Part shown: positions 9,074-18,121 of the stretch, piece after piece
Layout of the letters: each line of letters opens with the position of its first letter
How positions within the stretch are numbered: the stretch's first letter is position 1
NCBI GenBank assembly: GCA_050746185.1
Contig: JBOGLA010000031.1
Coordinates: 84,866 to 148,865, forward strand
Origin: PALSA-188 sp050746185
GTDB taxonomy: Bacteria; Acidobacteriota; Terriglobia; Terriglobales; Acidobacteriaceae
DNA: 64,000 bases
Reading direction: 5' to 3'
Notes under the pieces: generated by a model
Database searches by the model: none
What the model was told of the DNA's origin: nothing
Seen by the model: the letters and a program-made list of their open reading frames with translations, nothing else
Translations under genes and position numbers: made by a program

Positions 9074-10333
9074 ATGCACGTTCCGCAGAGGATCGCGAAA
9101 TTTCCAGGATTGATTCTGTGTTTCACGGCAGTCACGGTTTACTTCGCACTGGTCTCGGTTCAATACCTGGCGTACCACCTCAGCAAAAAAATTGATTTGA
9201 AGAGTTTGAAGCTGGCGATTCGGCTTGAGCCGGGAAATGCTGAGTACCAGTACAAATTGGCAGATGCTTTCTCCCGCAAATCTAGCCTCCCCGAAGCATT
9301 GAACGCCTTCCATCAGGCGACAAAATTGAATCCGCATGTGGCTAAGTATTGGATTCGCCTGGCATCGGCCAATAGGAGTCTCGGGCTTGTGCAGGCAGAG
9401 CGCGACGCCGTGCAAAAGGCCATTGCGGCCGATCCTAAAAATCCAGAAATTGCCTGGGTCGCGGGGAATCTGTACAAGTTTGATGGAGATACTCATTCGG
9501 CATTTGCGGCGCTCCGAACCGCATTTGAAGGTGACCCTTCATTGTCCGGGCAGGTTATCGAACTCTGCTGGCAGATGAGGCCGGATCTGGACACGTTGCT
9601 TCAAGTCATTCCCGCGACAGCCCCCGCGTACTCGGAATTCTTGGAATTCCTGATTTCAAAAAAAGAGACGGCATCCGCCGCAAAAGTTTGGGTGCAAATG
9701 GTGGGCCTTGGCCAGCCCTTACAGCAGAATGCTGTCTTTGATTACATTCGTTATTTAGTCGGGCAACAAGAACCGGAAGCGGCTCGCCTGGTCTGGCATC
9801 AGGCCGGTCCCCTTGGCGGTCTTGACAAGTATCAACCGTCGCCCGCCAATCTCATCGTCAACGGCGATTTCAGTCTCGACATTTTAGATGGAGGCTTTGG
9901 CTGGGCCTACGCCAGGCGGCCCGGCGTAGCCCTTCAGTTAGACCCGACGGCGCCGCATCTTGGATCTCGCTCATTGCTCATCTCCTATGACAGCCGCGGC
10001 CTCGACGATTCGGGAATTTTGCAATTGATTCCGGTGGAACCAGATTCTGCATATCATTTTTCCGCTTACTTTAAGACAAGGGATCTCGAAGGGGCCGGAG
10101 GTCCGCGGTTCCTCCTGCGGGATTTTTATACCGGAGAGTCGTATTTCGAAAGTGACGATCTTAAGGACAGCAGTGTTTGGAAACCGGTAAGCGGCGACTT
10201 AAAAACCGGGCCTCAGACTCGCCTGCTGGTTTTGCAAATCGAAAGAGTCCCCTCCGGAGCTGCCATTCGGGGCAATCTTTGGATTGACGGCCTCGGTCTA
10301 GCCCCAGTCGCCATACCCGCTTCCGATCCGTGA
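9074..10333 (+). CDS. Membrane-anchored TPR protein with C-terminal beta-sandwich-like domain
   Basis: 419 residues of no named family. An N-terminal membrane segment (about residues 11-34, LILCFTAVTVYFALVSVQYL) is followed by at least three tetratricopeptide units (about 45-170; for example KLADAFSRKSSLPEALNAFHQA). The C-terminal 165 residues begin with NLIVNGDFSLDILDGGFGWAY, a pattern seen in carbohydrate-binding-like beta-sandwich domains of exopolysaccharide proteins. It starts 33 bp after the tyrosine kinase gene and is probably co-transcribed, so a periplasmic scaffold for polysaccharide assembly is a reasonable inference, though untested. Confidence 0.7.
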   Translation: MHVPQRIAKFPGLILCFTAVTVYFALVSVQYLAYHLSKKIDLKSLKLAIRLEPGNAEYQYKLADAFSRKSSLPEALNAFHQATKLNPHVAKYWIRLASANRSLGLVQAERDAVQKAIAADPKNPEIAWVAGNLYKFDGDTHSAFAALRTAFEGDPSLSGQVIELCWQMRPDLDTLLQVIPATAPAYSEFLEFLISKKETASAAKVWVQMVGLGQPLQQNAVFDYIRYLVGQQEPEAARLVWHQAGPLGGLDKYQPSPANLIVNGDFSLDILDGGFGWAYARRPGVALQLDPTAPHLGSRSLLISYDSRGLDDSGILQLIPVEPDSAYHFSAYFKTRDLEGAGGPRFLLRDFYTGESYFESDDLKDSSVWKPVSGDLKTGPQTRLLVLQIERVPSGAAIRGNLWIDGLGLAPVAIPASDP

Positions 10334-10485
10334 AATCCACGGCCGAAGCCTTATGATGTATGTGGACTGCCAGCGAGCTTCGGGTCGTTTTGAGCATCCA
10401 AGTTTACTTTGGCGGCTTGGGAGCCGACATGGTTGTCAATCATGCTGGGTAGTTTTTCGAGTTGATTTCAGCTCACCACGACTTT

Positions 10486-11445
10486 ATGATTTTTGCCGTG
10501 AATCGCTGTTTCAGAAGCCTGGCTTTTTGGGGCCTTGCACTGTGTGTTTCTTCACCTCTGTACGCGCAGACAAAGCGCACCGCTGGAGCAAGCAGCAACA
10601 TATCGGCCCAAAGGGCGATTGATCTGGCAAGTGCCGGTCACTGCGCCGAGGCCATTCCGGAACTGCGGAGGGCGGTCCACACTGTCACCAACTCTGATTT
10701 AAAGAAGTTGGCCGGTTTACATGGCCTTCGCTGCGCAATGATCCGCAACCTGCCGGTCGAAGCGGAAGACTTCCTTCAGGTATTGCGGCGCGATTTTCCT
10801 CACGACCCGGAAGTCCTATACCAGGCCACTCACGCTTACGCGGATTTATCCGCGCGCGCGTCCGAGCAGTTACAACGCGAGGCGCCATTTTCATACCATG
10901 CTCATGAACTGCTGGCCGAGCAACTGGAACAACAGGGGAGATGGGACGAAGCAGTTGCGGAGTATAAGAAAATCCTGGAGATCAATTCCAAACTGCCGGG
11001 AATTTATTTCCGCATGGGACGTGCTCTTCTGTCGGAGCCGAATCCGACGCCGGAAATAGTGGACGAGGCCAAGCGGGATTTCGAGCTTGAGTTGAAGGTT
11101 GATCCGCAAAATGCCGGCGCCGAGGGTGTCTTGGGTGAGATCGCGGCCAAGGCCGGCGACCAGGCCGGAGCGATCGCGCATTTCAAACGTGCCACGACCC
11201 TCGACAGCGGGTTCGCCCCGGCGTTTATCGGGTTGGGCACCTCGCTGGTTTCAGAGAAGCGGTTTGCGGAAGCGGTGGAACCGCTTGAAACCGCCGTCAG
11301 GCTGGCGCCCGACGACCCCATGGCCCACTACAATCTGGCTGTGGCGCTGAGCCGCGTGGGGCGGAAGGAAGATGCGGACCGCGAGTTTGCCATCCATCGC
11401 AAGATGCAAGAGGCGAATCCGCCCGCCGCTCCAGCGACCAATTAA
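10486..11445 (+). CDS. Secreted TPR-repeat protein
   Basis: 319 residues from the ATG at 10486. An upstream TTG at 10462 is possible, but the ATG puts a clean signal peptide first (LAFWGLALCVSSPLYAQ, cleavage after the Ala-Gln region). The mature protein is mostly TPR helices: AIDLASAGHCAEAIPELRRA, AVAEYKKILEINSKLPGIYF, AIAHFKRATTLDSGFAPAFI, AVEPLETAVRLAPDDPMAHY. Such proteins work as periplasmic adaptors; no catalytic motif is present. It sits between another TPR gene and an FG-GAP gene 23 bp downstream, a grouping common in Acidobacteriota. Confidence 0.8.
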   Translation: MIFAVNRCFRSLAFWGLALCVSSPLYAQTKRTAGASSNISAQRAIDLASAGHCAEAIPELRRAVHTVTNSDLKKLAGLHGLRCAMIRNLPVEAEDFLQVLRRDFPHDPEVLYQATHAYADLSARASEQLQREAPFSYHAHELLAEQLEQQGRWDEAVAEYKKILEINSKLPGIYFRMGRALLSEPNPTPEIVDEAKRDFELELKVDPQNAGAEGVLGEIAAKAGDQAGAIAHFKRATTLDSGFAPAFIGLGTSLVSEKRFAEAVEPLETAVRLAPDDPMAHYNLAVALSRVGRKEDADREFAIHRKMQEANPPAAPATN

Positions 11446-11468
11446 CCTCAGGTCGTACAATCATCCCA

Positions 11469-13202
11469 GTGAGTAAACGGCCCACATTATCATCTTTGAT
11501 TCGGTCTTTCCTTTCGCGCCGAGACTTCATTAAAACGATCGTCGGGACTGCTGCCGCAAGCAAGCTCTGTCGAGCATCTGGGCGGACGTTGCCGATGTAC
11601 CCGTTCGAAGAAGTGCTACCTTCCAAAAGCGGCATTCGCTGGGTCCATAAAAGTGGGATGTCTGACGAGAGATATCTGCCTGAAACCATGGGTGCCGGAT
11701 GCGCATTCTTTGACTACGACAATGACGGGTGGATGGATATCTTTCTTGTTAATAGCGGGCAATGTGATTTTTGGACTCCAAATCCACCTTTGCGCAACGC
11801 TTTGTACAAGAACAATCGTGACGGAACATTTACTGACGTGACCGAAGCCGCAGGGGTGGACGGCGTCGGTTATGGGCAAGGAGTCGCAGCAGGTGACTAC
11901 GACGCAGACGGACACACCGACCTTTTAGTTACCGGTTACGGCCGCAGCGTGTTGTACCACAATAATGGGGACGGGACATTCACGGATGTGACCGAAAAGT
12001 CCGGCATTTCAACTCCCGGGTGGGCGTCGAGCGCGGTGTGGTTCGATTACGACAACGATGGTCGTCTTGATTTATTTGTGTGCCGTTATGTTGATTTTGA
12101 CAAAGCCAAGCACCATCGTTGCATGGCCCCCAAGGTGGCAGGCCTGCCCGACCAGGCTGCCTATTGCAATCCCCGGAGCTACGGACCAACCGCCAATTGG
12201 CTGTTTCATAACAAGGGAGATGGGACGTTCACCGACGTAAGCCAGATCAGTGGCATCGCCGAAAGGCGCGGCAAGGCTTTGGGAGTGGTGGCCACGGACA
12301 TCAACAATGATGAACGGCTGGATCTCTTTGTGGCGAATGACACGGTGGCGGACTTTTTGTTTGTGAATCACGCGAACGGCCGTTTTCAGGACGTTGCCGA
12401 AGAGGCTGGCGTGGCCTACAGCGCGGAAGGGCGTCCAAGAGGCGGCATGGGAGTAGATTCCGCCGATTATAACCAGGATGGATGGATGGATCTTTTCGTG
12501 ACCAACCTGGACCGCGAAACGTTTTCCATGTACAGGAACAATCGCGATGAAACCTTCGACGATGACGCCGGGCGAACCGGAATTGGGAGCGCGACGAGGT
12601 TCATGAGCGGTTGGGGGGTTAAGTTTTTCGATTTAGATAATGATGGCAACCTCGACCTGCTTCTCGTCAATGGCGAACCCGACGACCAAGTGGCTCGGGC
12701 CGCCCCCAAGGTCACCTATCGCGAGCCTCTCATGCTGTTCAAGAACAGCGGATCTGTATTTAAGAACATTAGCGCCGAGTCAGGTCCGATCTTTCGACGA
12801 CAGATGGCATCGCGCGGGCTCGCTTTGGGCGATTTCAACAATGACGGCTTCGTAGATGCGCTGATCTCCAATAATAACGAGCCTCCAGTGCTACTGCACA
12901 ACACGGGAGGGGACAATCACTGGTTGGGCATCAAACTCGTGGGGAAAAAAGCCAACATCGCCGCAATTGGCGCCCGCGTCAGCTATCAGGCGGGAGACTT
13001 GAAGCGCAGCCACATGAAGGTTGGTGGCGGCAGTTATCTCTCCTCGCATGATCCGCGCATGGTGCTCGGGCTCGGCAAACACTCGAAAGTTGATTGGCTG
13101 GAAGTGACTTGGCCCCAACCCAGCGGGCTAAAGCAACGCTTCACCACCCTGCCAATTGACCGCTACATCACGATCACTGAGGGGGCGGCGAACTGGAAGT
13201 AA
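11469..13202 (+). CDS. CRTAC1-like FG-GAP repeat protein with ASPIC/UnbV domain, Tat signal
   Basis: 577 residues starting at GTG 11469. A twin-arginine signal is visible near residues 18-40 (SRRDFIKTIVGTAAAS), so export in folded form is expected. The body is a string of FG-GAP/VCBS blades, each with a calcium-binding DxDxDG-type loop (FFDYDNDGWMDIF, AGDYDADGHTDLL, WFDYDNDGRLDLF, FFDLDNDGNLDLL, LGDFNNDGFVDAL). The last 90 residues (HWLGIKLVGKKANIAAIGAR, WPQPSGLKQ) match the ASPIC/UnbV domain. The family is extracellular or periplasmic, function poorly defined, often in multi-copy with TPR proteins in this phylum. Last gene of the wzc-like unit. Confidence 0.88.
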   Translation: MSKRPTLSSLIRSFLSRRDFIKTIVGTAAASKLCRASGRTLPMYPFEEVLPSKSGIRWVHKSGMSDERYLPETMGAGCAFFDYDNDGWMDIFLVNSGQCDFWTPNPPLRNALYKNNRDGTFTDVTEAAGVDGVGYGQGVAAGDYDADGHTDLLVTGYGRSVLYHNNGDGTFTDVTEKSGISTPGWASSAVWFDYDNDGRLDLFVCRYVDFDKAKHHRCMAPKVAGLPDQAAYCNPRSYGPTANWLFHNKGDGTFTDVSQISGIAERRGKALGVVATDINNDERLDLFVANDTVADFLFVNHANGRFQDVAEEAGVAYSAEGRPRGGMGVDSADYNQDGWMDLFVTNLDRETFSMYRNNRDETFDDDAGRTGIGSATRFMSGWGVKFFDLDNDGNLDLLLVNGEPDDQVARAAPKVTYREPLMLFKNSGSVFKNISAESGPIFRRQMASRGLALGDFNNDGFVDALISNNNEPPVLLHNTGGDNHWLGIKLVGKKANIAAIGARVSYQAGDLKRSHMKVGGGSYLSSHDPRMVLGLGKHSKVDWLEVTWPQPSGLKQRFTTLPIDRYITITEGAANWK

Positions 13203-13247
13203 CTACGCCCTAAAGCACCTTTAATCCGCGCAGCACTCAAAAAAGAA

Positions 13248-13267
13248 GGGAGCCGTTTCCGGCTCCC
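13248..13267 (-). terminator. Rho-independent terminator between convergent genes
   Basis: A 7-bp stem GGGAGCC / GGCTCCC with a 6-nt loop. On the minus strand it is followed by CTTCTTTTTTG, a good T-run for stopping the TonB-receptor transcript. On the plus strand the tail is poor, so it mainly serves the minus-strand gene. Confidence 0.75.
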
Positions 13268-13292
13268 CTTGCAAGTTCGCTGTTGACTACAA

Positions 13293-16200
13293 TTAGAAGC
13301 TAAATTTCAACCCTAGTCTGATGGTGCGAGCCAACTGATAGTAGTAGGGCTTGCCATACGCGGTGTTTAGCGCACTGGAAGTGCCCGTACCCCTACGATC
13401 ATTCAGCAGAGCCTGGACGTTGTAAGGCTGCATCGCCGCCGAGTAGAAATAGTCCCCATTGCCAATGTAGCACTGCGGATCACTCGGCGTACCGCGTGAG
13501 CATTTCGCCGTCGGGCTGGTGGCAGGAAGCGTGAGGTACTGGGCAGCTGCGCTATTGTCCAGGGAGGTAAGGTCCGTGTGGAATGCAGTTACCGCCCTTT
13601 GGTTGAACAGATTGGCCGCATCCACCGTGAAGCTCAAGGACTTCGACTCGGTCATCTTGTAGTTCTGGGTGAGGCTGAAGTCCGTCTGAGTCCACCATGG
13701 AGTGCGGCGGGTACGCGGCGCACTGAGGGTAATGAAGCCCGTAGTCGGATCTTGCTTGGCGTCAACCCACTTGCCGCGGTCCCAGGCCTGAACGGCCCAA
13801 GCACCGCCGCTGTTCGCTCCTGTATCCAGATAGCTGGTCATCGGCGTTCCGCTATACAGGTATTGGAAGACGCCGAAGTCGGTAGAGAACTTCTTCAGCC
13901 ATCCCAGTTGGTAGTAACCGTAGCCCTTGAAGGTATTCGGGCGGTCAGTCGGCAGCAAGCCGCTTGACGAGCCGCCGAACGAGTTGTACTGGAAGTACGG
14001 CTCATCAAAGGCGCGGCTGTTGTTCGGTGAAGAGCGGCCACCCGACTGGCCGTCAGAGATATCGGACGTGGTCAGGCCGGTATAGTTGCCACGCAGTTTA
14101 CTGTAGGTGTAGGAGAACATGCCCGCAAAATGAGCACTGGCCGTCTTGGTCAGCCTGAGCTCGACTCCGTCGTAGCTTCGCGCGGCCGCAGGCAGGTGCT
14201 GCGGTACACAGCCCGCGCCGGAGCACGCCGGCTGCGCGTACGACGGATTGTTCGCCGGATCGTACAGGAAGTTGTAGAAGCTATTGAACGTGGTTTCCGT
14301 TCCCAGTCCCGGGTTGCCGATCACGAAGGTTTCATTGCCGTTGCTGAAGATCGAAGCATCTTCGATCGCGGCATCGAGCCTGCGACGATCATAACGGGCT
14401 TCAAACGCCAGGGTCTTCGCCAGTTCATAGTCAACGCCGGCAACGCTCTCGTGCTGGTGATACGGCTTCAGGTCCGGCACAACGCCAGTCGAGGTCAAAC
14501 TGCAGGTCGAGCAGGTCGTCGGGAATGTGCGGTTATTGACGTTCTCGATGAAGGTCAGGCCCGCCGGAGTACTCCCGCCTGCCCAGTTCGCTCCCGTCGT
14601 AGTGTCGGTTGCGCTCGATCCCACGCAGAACCGGCCGGCACTGTTCAGCGCAGGAACGATTGTGCTCAAGTTGGCCGTATCCATTGCATAGGTGCAGTCA
14701 TTCCAGTACTGGCCGCCGAAGGAGCTGATCGCGACATTTAGTTTCATCATGTCGTAGAACTGGCCATAGTCGCCAAACAGCTTCATCCTACCGTCACGGA
14801 ATACGTCCCAGGCGACGCCGATTCGCGGAGCTATTTTGCTGCCCCATCCGAAATTAATCGGGTTGTATTTCAAGCCCGACGTGGTGCTGGCCGGCAAGTA
14901 TTCCTTATCGAAACGAACGCCGTAGTTAAGGGTCACGCCATGTCCCATCGTCCACGAATCCTGCACAAACAGGCCGTGGTTGAAGCTGGTCACGTTGCCC
15001 CCGGTCCCGAAGTCGGACACGGTAAGGTAACCATACTTCCCTATGCAATTCGTGGGATCAGAAACAGTCGCGCAGTTAGCGGTGCCCGTTGCGGTCAAAG
15101 GACTGTAGGAGGTGCCGTATGCAGCTCCGCCGACAAACAGTTGAACATCCGGCTCACTGTACGTCTGAGATATCTTGTTCTGCAAACGATTGAGTTGGTA
15201 GCCAAACTTCAAGTTGTGAGTTCCCATCCAGCCGCTCTTGAAGAAAGCTATGTCCTGATCAAACTGGATGGCTTTGTTTGCATTGAAACGGGTATAGAAC
15301 TGGTTGTACGGATCATTGAAGTGCCCTGCAACCTGTTGCAGCGAAGCTGGCAGCGGATTGCCGCCCTGAGGACATTGCGCCGAAGCGGGAGCGCTCGAAT
15401 TGTCGCAACTCGTAGTGCCGTCGGTTTGCCAGATGTTCAACGTTCCATTAGTCGGATAACCGAAGTCATGATAATTCTCGAAGTAATAACCGAACCGAGT
15501 CGTGGACACCAGATGCGAGTTCAGGCTGATGTCGGCCCCGATGTTGAGCGTCTGATTCGGCGCTGTGTATCCCACGCTGTGCGGAAAAGCCGACGGGTCG
15601 TTAGTCCAATCGAGATTCGAAACTCCCGTCGTGGAATCCCCGTGCGGCAGGTTCACGCCAGTTTCGCGCTGGTACTGATACAGCCACGATCCGTACACGC
15701 GTACTTTTTGGGTCAGAACGGCGTCCACGCGGGCGTCGGTATAGTAGGTCTGCTGGTTGCGGCTGAATGGAATAATTCCACCGCTCACCGGCACGTTCGG
15801 TAAACCGATGGCCGCTCCTCCGGCGGGGTAATCTAAAAACCGTTCCTGGTTGTTAAACTCCGGATTGAATCCGACGAAAGCAAAAATACGGTCCTTGATG
15901 ATCGGCCCGCCGAACGTAAATCCGGGAAACACATCGCTGGTGTGATATCGCTTGGGCTGAAAGAACTGAGTGCCGTTATCCGCCCAGCCGTTCGTGAAGA
16001 CGGTGCCGGGTGGCGAAATAGCGCCCGTGGGATCGTACCGCTGGTACTCTTGCGGACTTCCATCCAGGGCGTTGTTTTCAAATTGGGTGAAAACCGAACC
16101 ATGGTAGGCGTTCGAGCCCTTCTTCAAGACCACGTTCACAACGCCGCCAAGTGCGCCGCCGTACTCTGCTTCGATACCCGAACTCTTTACCTGGACTTCT

Positions 16201-16886
16201 TGAATAAAGTCGAAGGGAACGTTGGTATGCGAGTAGCCGCCAATCAGGTTGGCCGTTTCCTGACCTTCAACCAGGTAGGAGTTCTCGGCGTCAGACGCGC
16301 CACCCACTGAATATCCGTAGGGCAAGCCATTGGTTCCGCTTCCCGGAGGCATGCCGCCGCTGCCATTGCTCATGGTGCTTCCTTCCAAAGGTTCGTTGCG
16401 CGCGGAAGGAGCGAACTGAATCACCGACTGGAACGAGCGGCCGTGGGGAACGTCCTGAATCACGTCTTGCGTCACGTTCGTCATCGTATGGTTCGTCGTC
16501 ACGTCAATTACAGGAGCCTCACCGGTTACCTCGACGACCGTGCTGCTCGTTCCAACAGCCAGCGCGACATTAACCGTGGGAGCATGACCGACCTCAATCA
16601 CCAAGCCGTCCTGCTTTTTGGTAGAGAACCCTTGAGCCGTCACGGTCATGCTGTACGCGCCGGGCGGCAGGTTAACAAAGTGATAAAAACCTTTGCTGTC
16701 CGTATTAAGGACCTTGTCCCCGACCAGAGAAGTCCCGCTGAGGACAACGTGAGCATTTGATACGACGGCCCCGGAGGGGTCAGTCACCGTACCCTGTAAT
16801 TCACCCGTTGTCTCCTGGGCAGACAGGCCAGCCAGCAATATCAGAACTACCGACATCACCCCCAAAAACCACGCAGCTCGTTTCAT
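13293..16886 (-). CDS. Oar-like TonB-dependent receptor with carboxypeptidase-regulatory domain
   Basis: 1197-residue outer-membrane protein. Signal peptide at the start (AAWFLGVMSVVLILLAGLSAQ), then a carboxypeptidase-regulatory-like/CNA-B-type domain (GELQGTVTDPSGAVVSNAHV, residues about 28-110). Next come a TonB plug (YLVEGQETANLIGG, EVQVKSSGIEAEYGGALGGV) and a long beta-barrel ending in LARTIRLGLKFSF, with terminal Phe as usual for barrel insertion. Such Oar-like receptors are greatly expanded in Acidobacteriota and are thought to import complex glycans or other large ligands; the ligand is unknown here. It is a single-gene unit with its own promoter and terminator. Confidence 0.92.
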   Translation of the reverse strand: MKRAAWFLGVMSVVLILLAGLSAQETTGELQGTVTDPSGAVVSNAHVVLSGTSLVGDKVLNTDSKGFYHFVNLPPGAYSMTVTAQGFSTKKQDGLVIEVGHAPTVNVALAVGTSSTVVEVTGEAPVIDVTTNHTMTNVTQDVIQDVPHGRSFQSVIQFAPSARNEPLEGSTMSNGSGGMPPGSGTNGLPYGYSVGGASDAENSYLVEGQETANLIGGYSHTNVPFDFIQEVQVKSSGIEAEYGGALGGVVNVVLKKGSNAYHGSVFTQFENNALDGSPQEYQRYDPTGAISPPGTVFTNGWADNGTQFFQPKRYHTSDVFPGFTFGGPIIKDRIFAFVGFNPEFNNQERFLDYPAGGAAIGLPNVPVSGGIIPFSRNQQTYYTDARVDAVLTQKVRVYGSWLYQYQRETGVNLPHGDSTTGVSNLDWTNDPSAFPHSVGYTAPNQTLNIGADISLNSHLVSTTRFGYYFENYHDFGYPTNGTLNIWQTDGTTSCDNSSAPASAQCPQGGNPLPASLQQVAGHFNDPYNQFYTRFNANKAIQFDQDIAFFKSGWMGTHNLKFGYQLNRLQNKISQTYSEPDVQLFVGGAAYGTSYSPLTATGTANCATVSDPTNCIGKYGYLTVSDFGTGGNVTSFNHGLFVQDSWTMGHGVTLNYGVRFDKEYLPASTTSGLKYNPINFGWGSKIAPRIGVAWDVFRDGRMKLFGDYGQFYDMMKLNVAISSFGGQYWNDCTYAMDTANLSTIVPALNSAGRFCVGSSATDTTTGANWAGGSTPAGLTFIENVNNRTFPTTCSTCSLTSTGVVPDLKPYHQHESVAGVDYELAKTLAFEARYDRRRLDAAIEDASIFSNGNETFVIGNPGLGTETTFNSFYNFLYDPANNPSYAQPACSGAGCVPQHLPAAARSYDGVELRLTKTASAHFAGMFSYTYSKLRGNYTGLTTSDISDGQSGGRSSPNNSRAFDEPYFQYNSFGGSSSGLLPTDRPNTFKGYGYYQLGWLKKFSTDFGVFQYLYSGTPMTSYLDTGANSGGAWAVQAWDRGKWVDAKQDPTTGFITLSAPRTRRTPWWTQTDFSLTQNYKMTESKSLSFTVDAANLFNQRAVTAFHTDLTSLDNSAAAQYLTLPATSPTAKCSRGTPSDPQCYIGNGDYFYSAAMQPYNVQALLNDRRGTGTSSALNTAYGKPYYYQLARTIRLGLKFSF

Positions 16887-17001
16887 GGGATATGTTCTCC
16901 TCGAAGGCTCAAGTTACAGAACTAATTAACTTCAAACAGACAAACAGCGGACGATTTACATACAAAGCAACATCTTTATAAAGCAAGCCGTTTTCCAAAG
17001 C

Positions 17002-17029
17002 ATAATAACAAAACATCCCCTACAGTCAA
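17002..17029 (-). promoter_or_regulatory. Sigma-70-type promoter of the TonB receptor gene
   Basis: On the minus strand TTGACT, a 16-nt spacer, then TATTAT, about 115 nt upstream of the receptor ATG. The surrounding 16,887-17,100 stretch is clearly AT-rich compared with neighbouring genes and holds no gene, so it is a leader/promoter region. Confidence 0.55.
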
Positions 17030-17329
17030 TGGTTTACATAGCATGTCTGACTGAAATGTCCCAAAAATAGTATTTTCACTCTAGATTCGTATATGAAATT
17101 GCGTATAAAAATGCTCTTTGTGGAGATGCTCCCGCGCTACAACTTCATCCGCCCGCCATGGTAGTCTCAACCCGTGTCACTAGGCTTGGGACCCGATGGA
17201 GCAGCGGGTGCCTCGCGCGCCATGTCGGGGGGACGGCCGACGCTCCACCGAAATAGGTTGGGATGTCAGTTTAGAGTTGCAAACGCCATCGTGACAGCAA
17301 AACCGCCAATGCCAGCGCAAGTTTCCGCG

Positions 17330-17720
17330 AACGAGAATCCATTCCGCTTTCGTCGCGATGGAGATGCTGTTTTCCATCCCGCTTGTATTTTCACTCAGCA
17401 GGTACGCAAGGGGGAACGAGGACGCTGGCGATTTCGGCTTCCGCCGTAATGGCGACCACAATCTTTCTTTCCGCAACTGCTAATCGAAATGGGGGCCGCA
17501 GGATTCATAACCATGATCTGGTTTCTTTGGCTGGTGGTGCGAATCGCACACAACTGGACCAATAACGTTGACGGCGCCCTAGCCCTGGCCGCGCCTCTAG
17601 GGATTGTGGATATCCTTAGTGCATAGCCTCGTGGATTTCAATTTGCAGGTTGCGGCGAACGCCTTCGACCAATTGCTGGGGCAGGCGTATGCAGCGTTCT
17701 CCATTCCAGTGTCTCTCGTC
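17330..17720 (+). pseudogene. Remnant of an O-antigen ligase (WaaL/Wzy-like) gene
   Basis: Decayed C-terminal part of a polytopic O-antigen ligase/polymerase. Frame 2 reads QLLIEMGAAGFITMIWFLWL (from about 17,471), continuing to ALALAAPLGIVDIL before a stop. The message then jumps to frame 3 as SLVHSLVDFNLQVAANA (from about 17,610), the conserved late segment of this family. Further upstream a weaker piece reads LFSIPLVFSLSR. At least one frameshift, internal stops and missing N-terminal helices show it is dead. It may once have belonged with the polysaccharide genes on the other side of the receptor. Confidence 0.6.
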
Positions 17721-17925
17721 GCACGCACATACACCATTAGCGACCCCAGGCTCATTCCCTTTATAAATTTTCCTAAACGTATTTCCGGAGCTCACCTGGA
17801 CCTGGATTACCCTTCCCCCGCCCGCGGGCCCGGATGTTCATCCCAATGCCATTGGATACGCGGCAATCGCCCTGTCGTTCGCGGAGAAAATTGTGGTTCG
17901 CCAGCGGCGCGCTTACAGAAAGTAT

Positions 17926-18001
17926 TGGTGGAGCTGGCGAGGATCGAACTCGCGACCTCATCGTTGCGAACGATGCGCTCTCCCAGCTGAGCTACAGCCC
18001 C
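17926..18001 (-). tRNA. tRNA-Ala (anticodon CGC)
   Basis: Full cloverleaf on the minus strand, 76 nt with encoded CCA. Acceptor GGGGCTG pairs with CAGCTCC (one G-T), D-arm GCTCAGCTGGGAGAGC, anticodon arm CATCG-TTCGCAA-CGATG giving CGC for the Ala codon GCG, T-arm GCGAG-TTCGATC-CTCGC, then ACCA. It is flanked by the ligase remnant and aroB. Confidence 0.96.
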
Positions 18002-18121
18002 ACACGGACGCCTCGTTGGCGGACGTTGCGTGAAGCAATTTTACCAGCGTTGGCGAGCCGAGCCAATTCTGCAATCCTCTGAGCCGGGGAAAGCACCTTG
18101 GAAATAGCAAGAAAGGGACGG

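Noticed and set aside
14130..15803. Two plus-strand frames of about 200 and 290 codons
   Set aside because: Antisense to the TonB-receptor barrel, no ribosome sites or family motifs.
17926..18001. tRNA-Ala as an integration site of a genomic island
   Set aside because: No duplicate of the tRNA 3' end and no integrase nearby.
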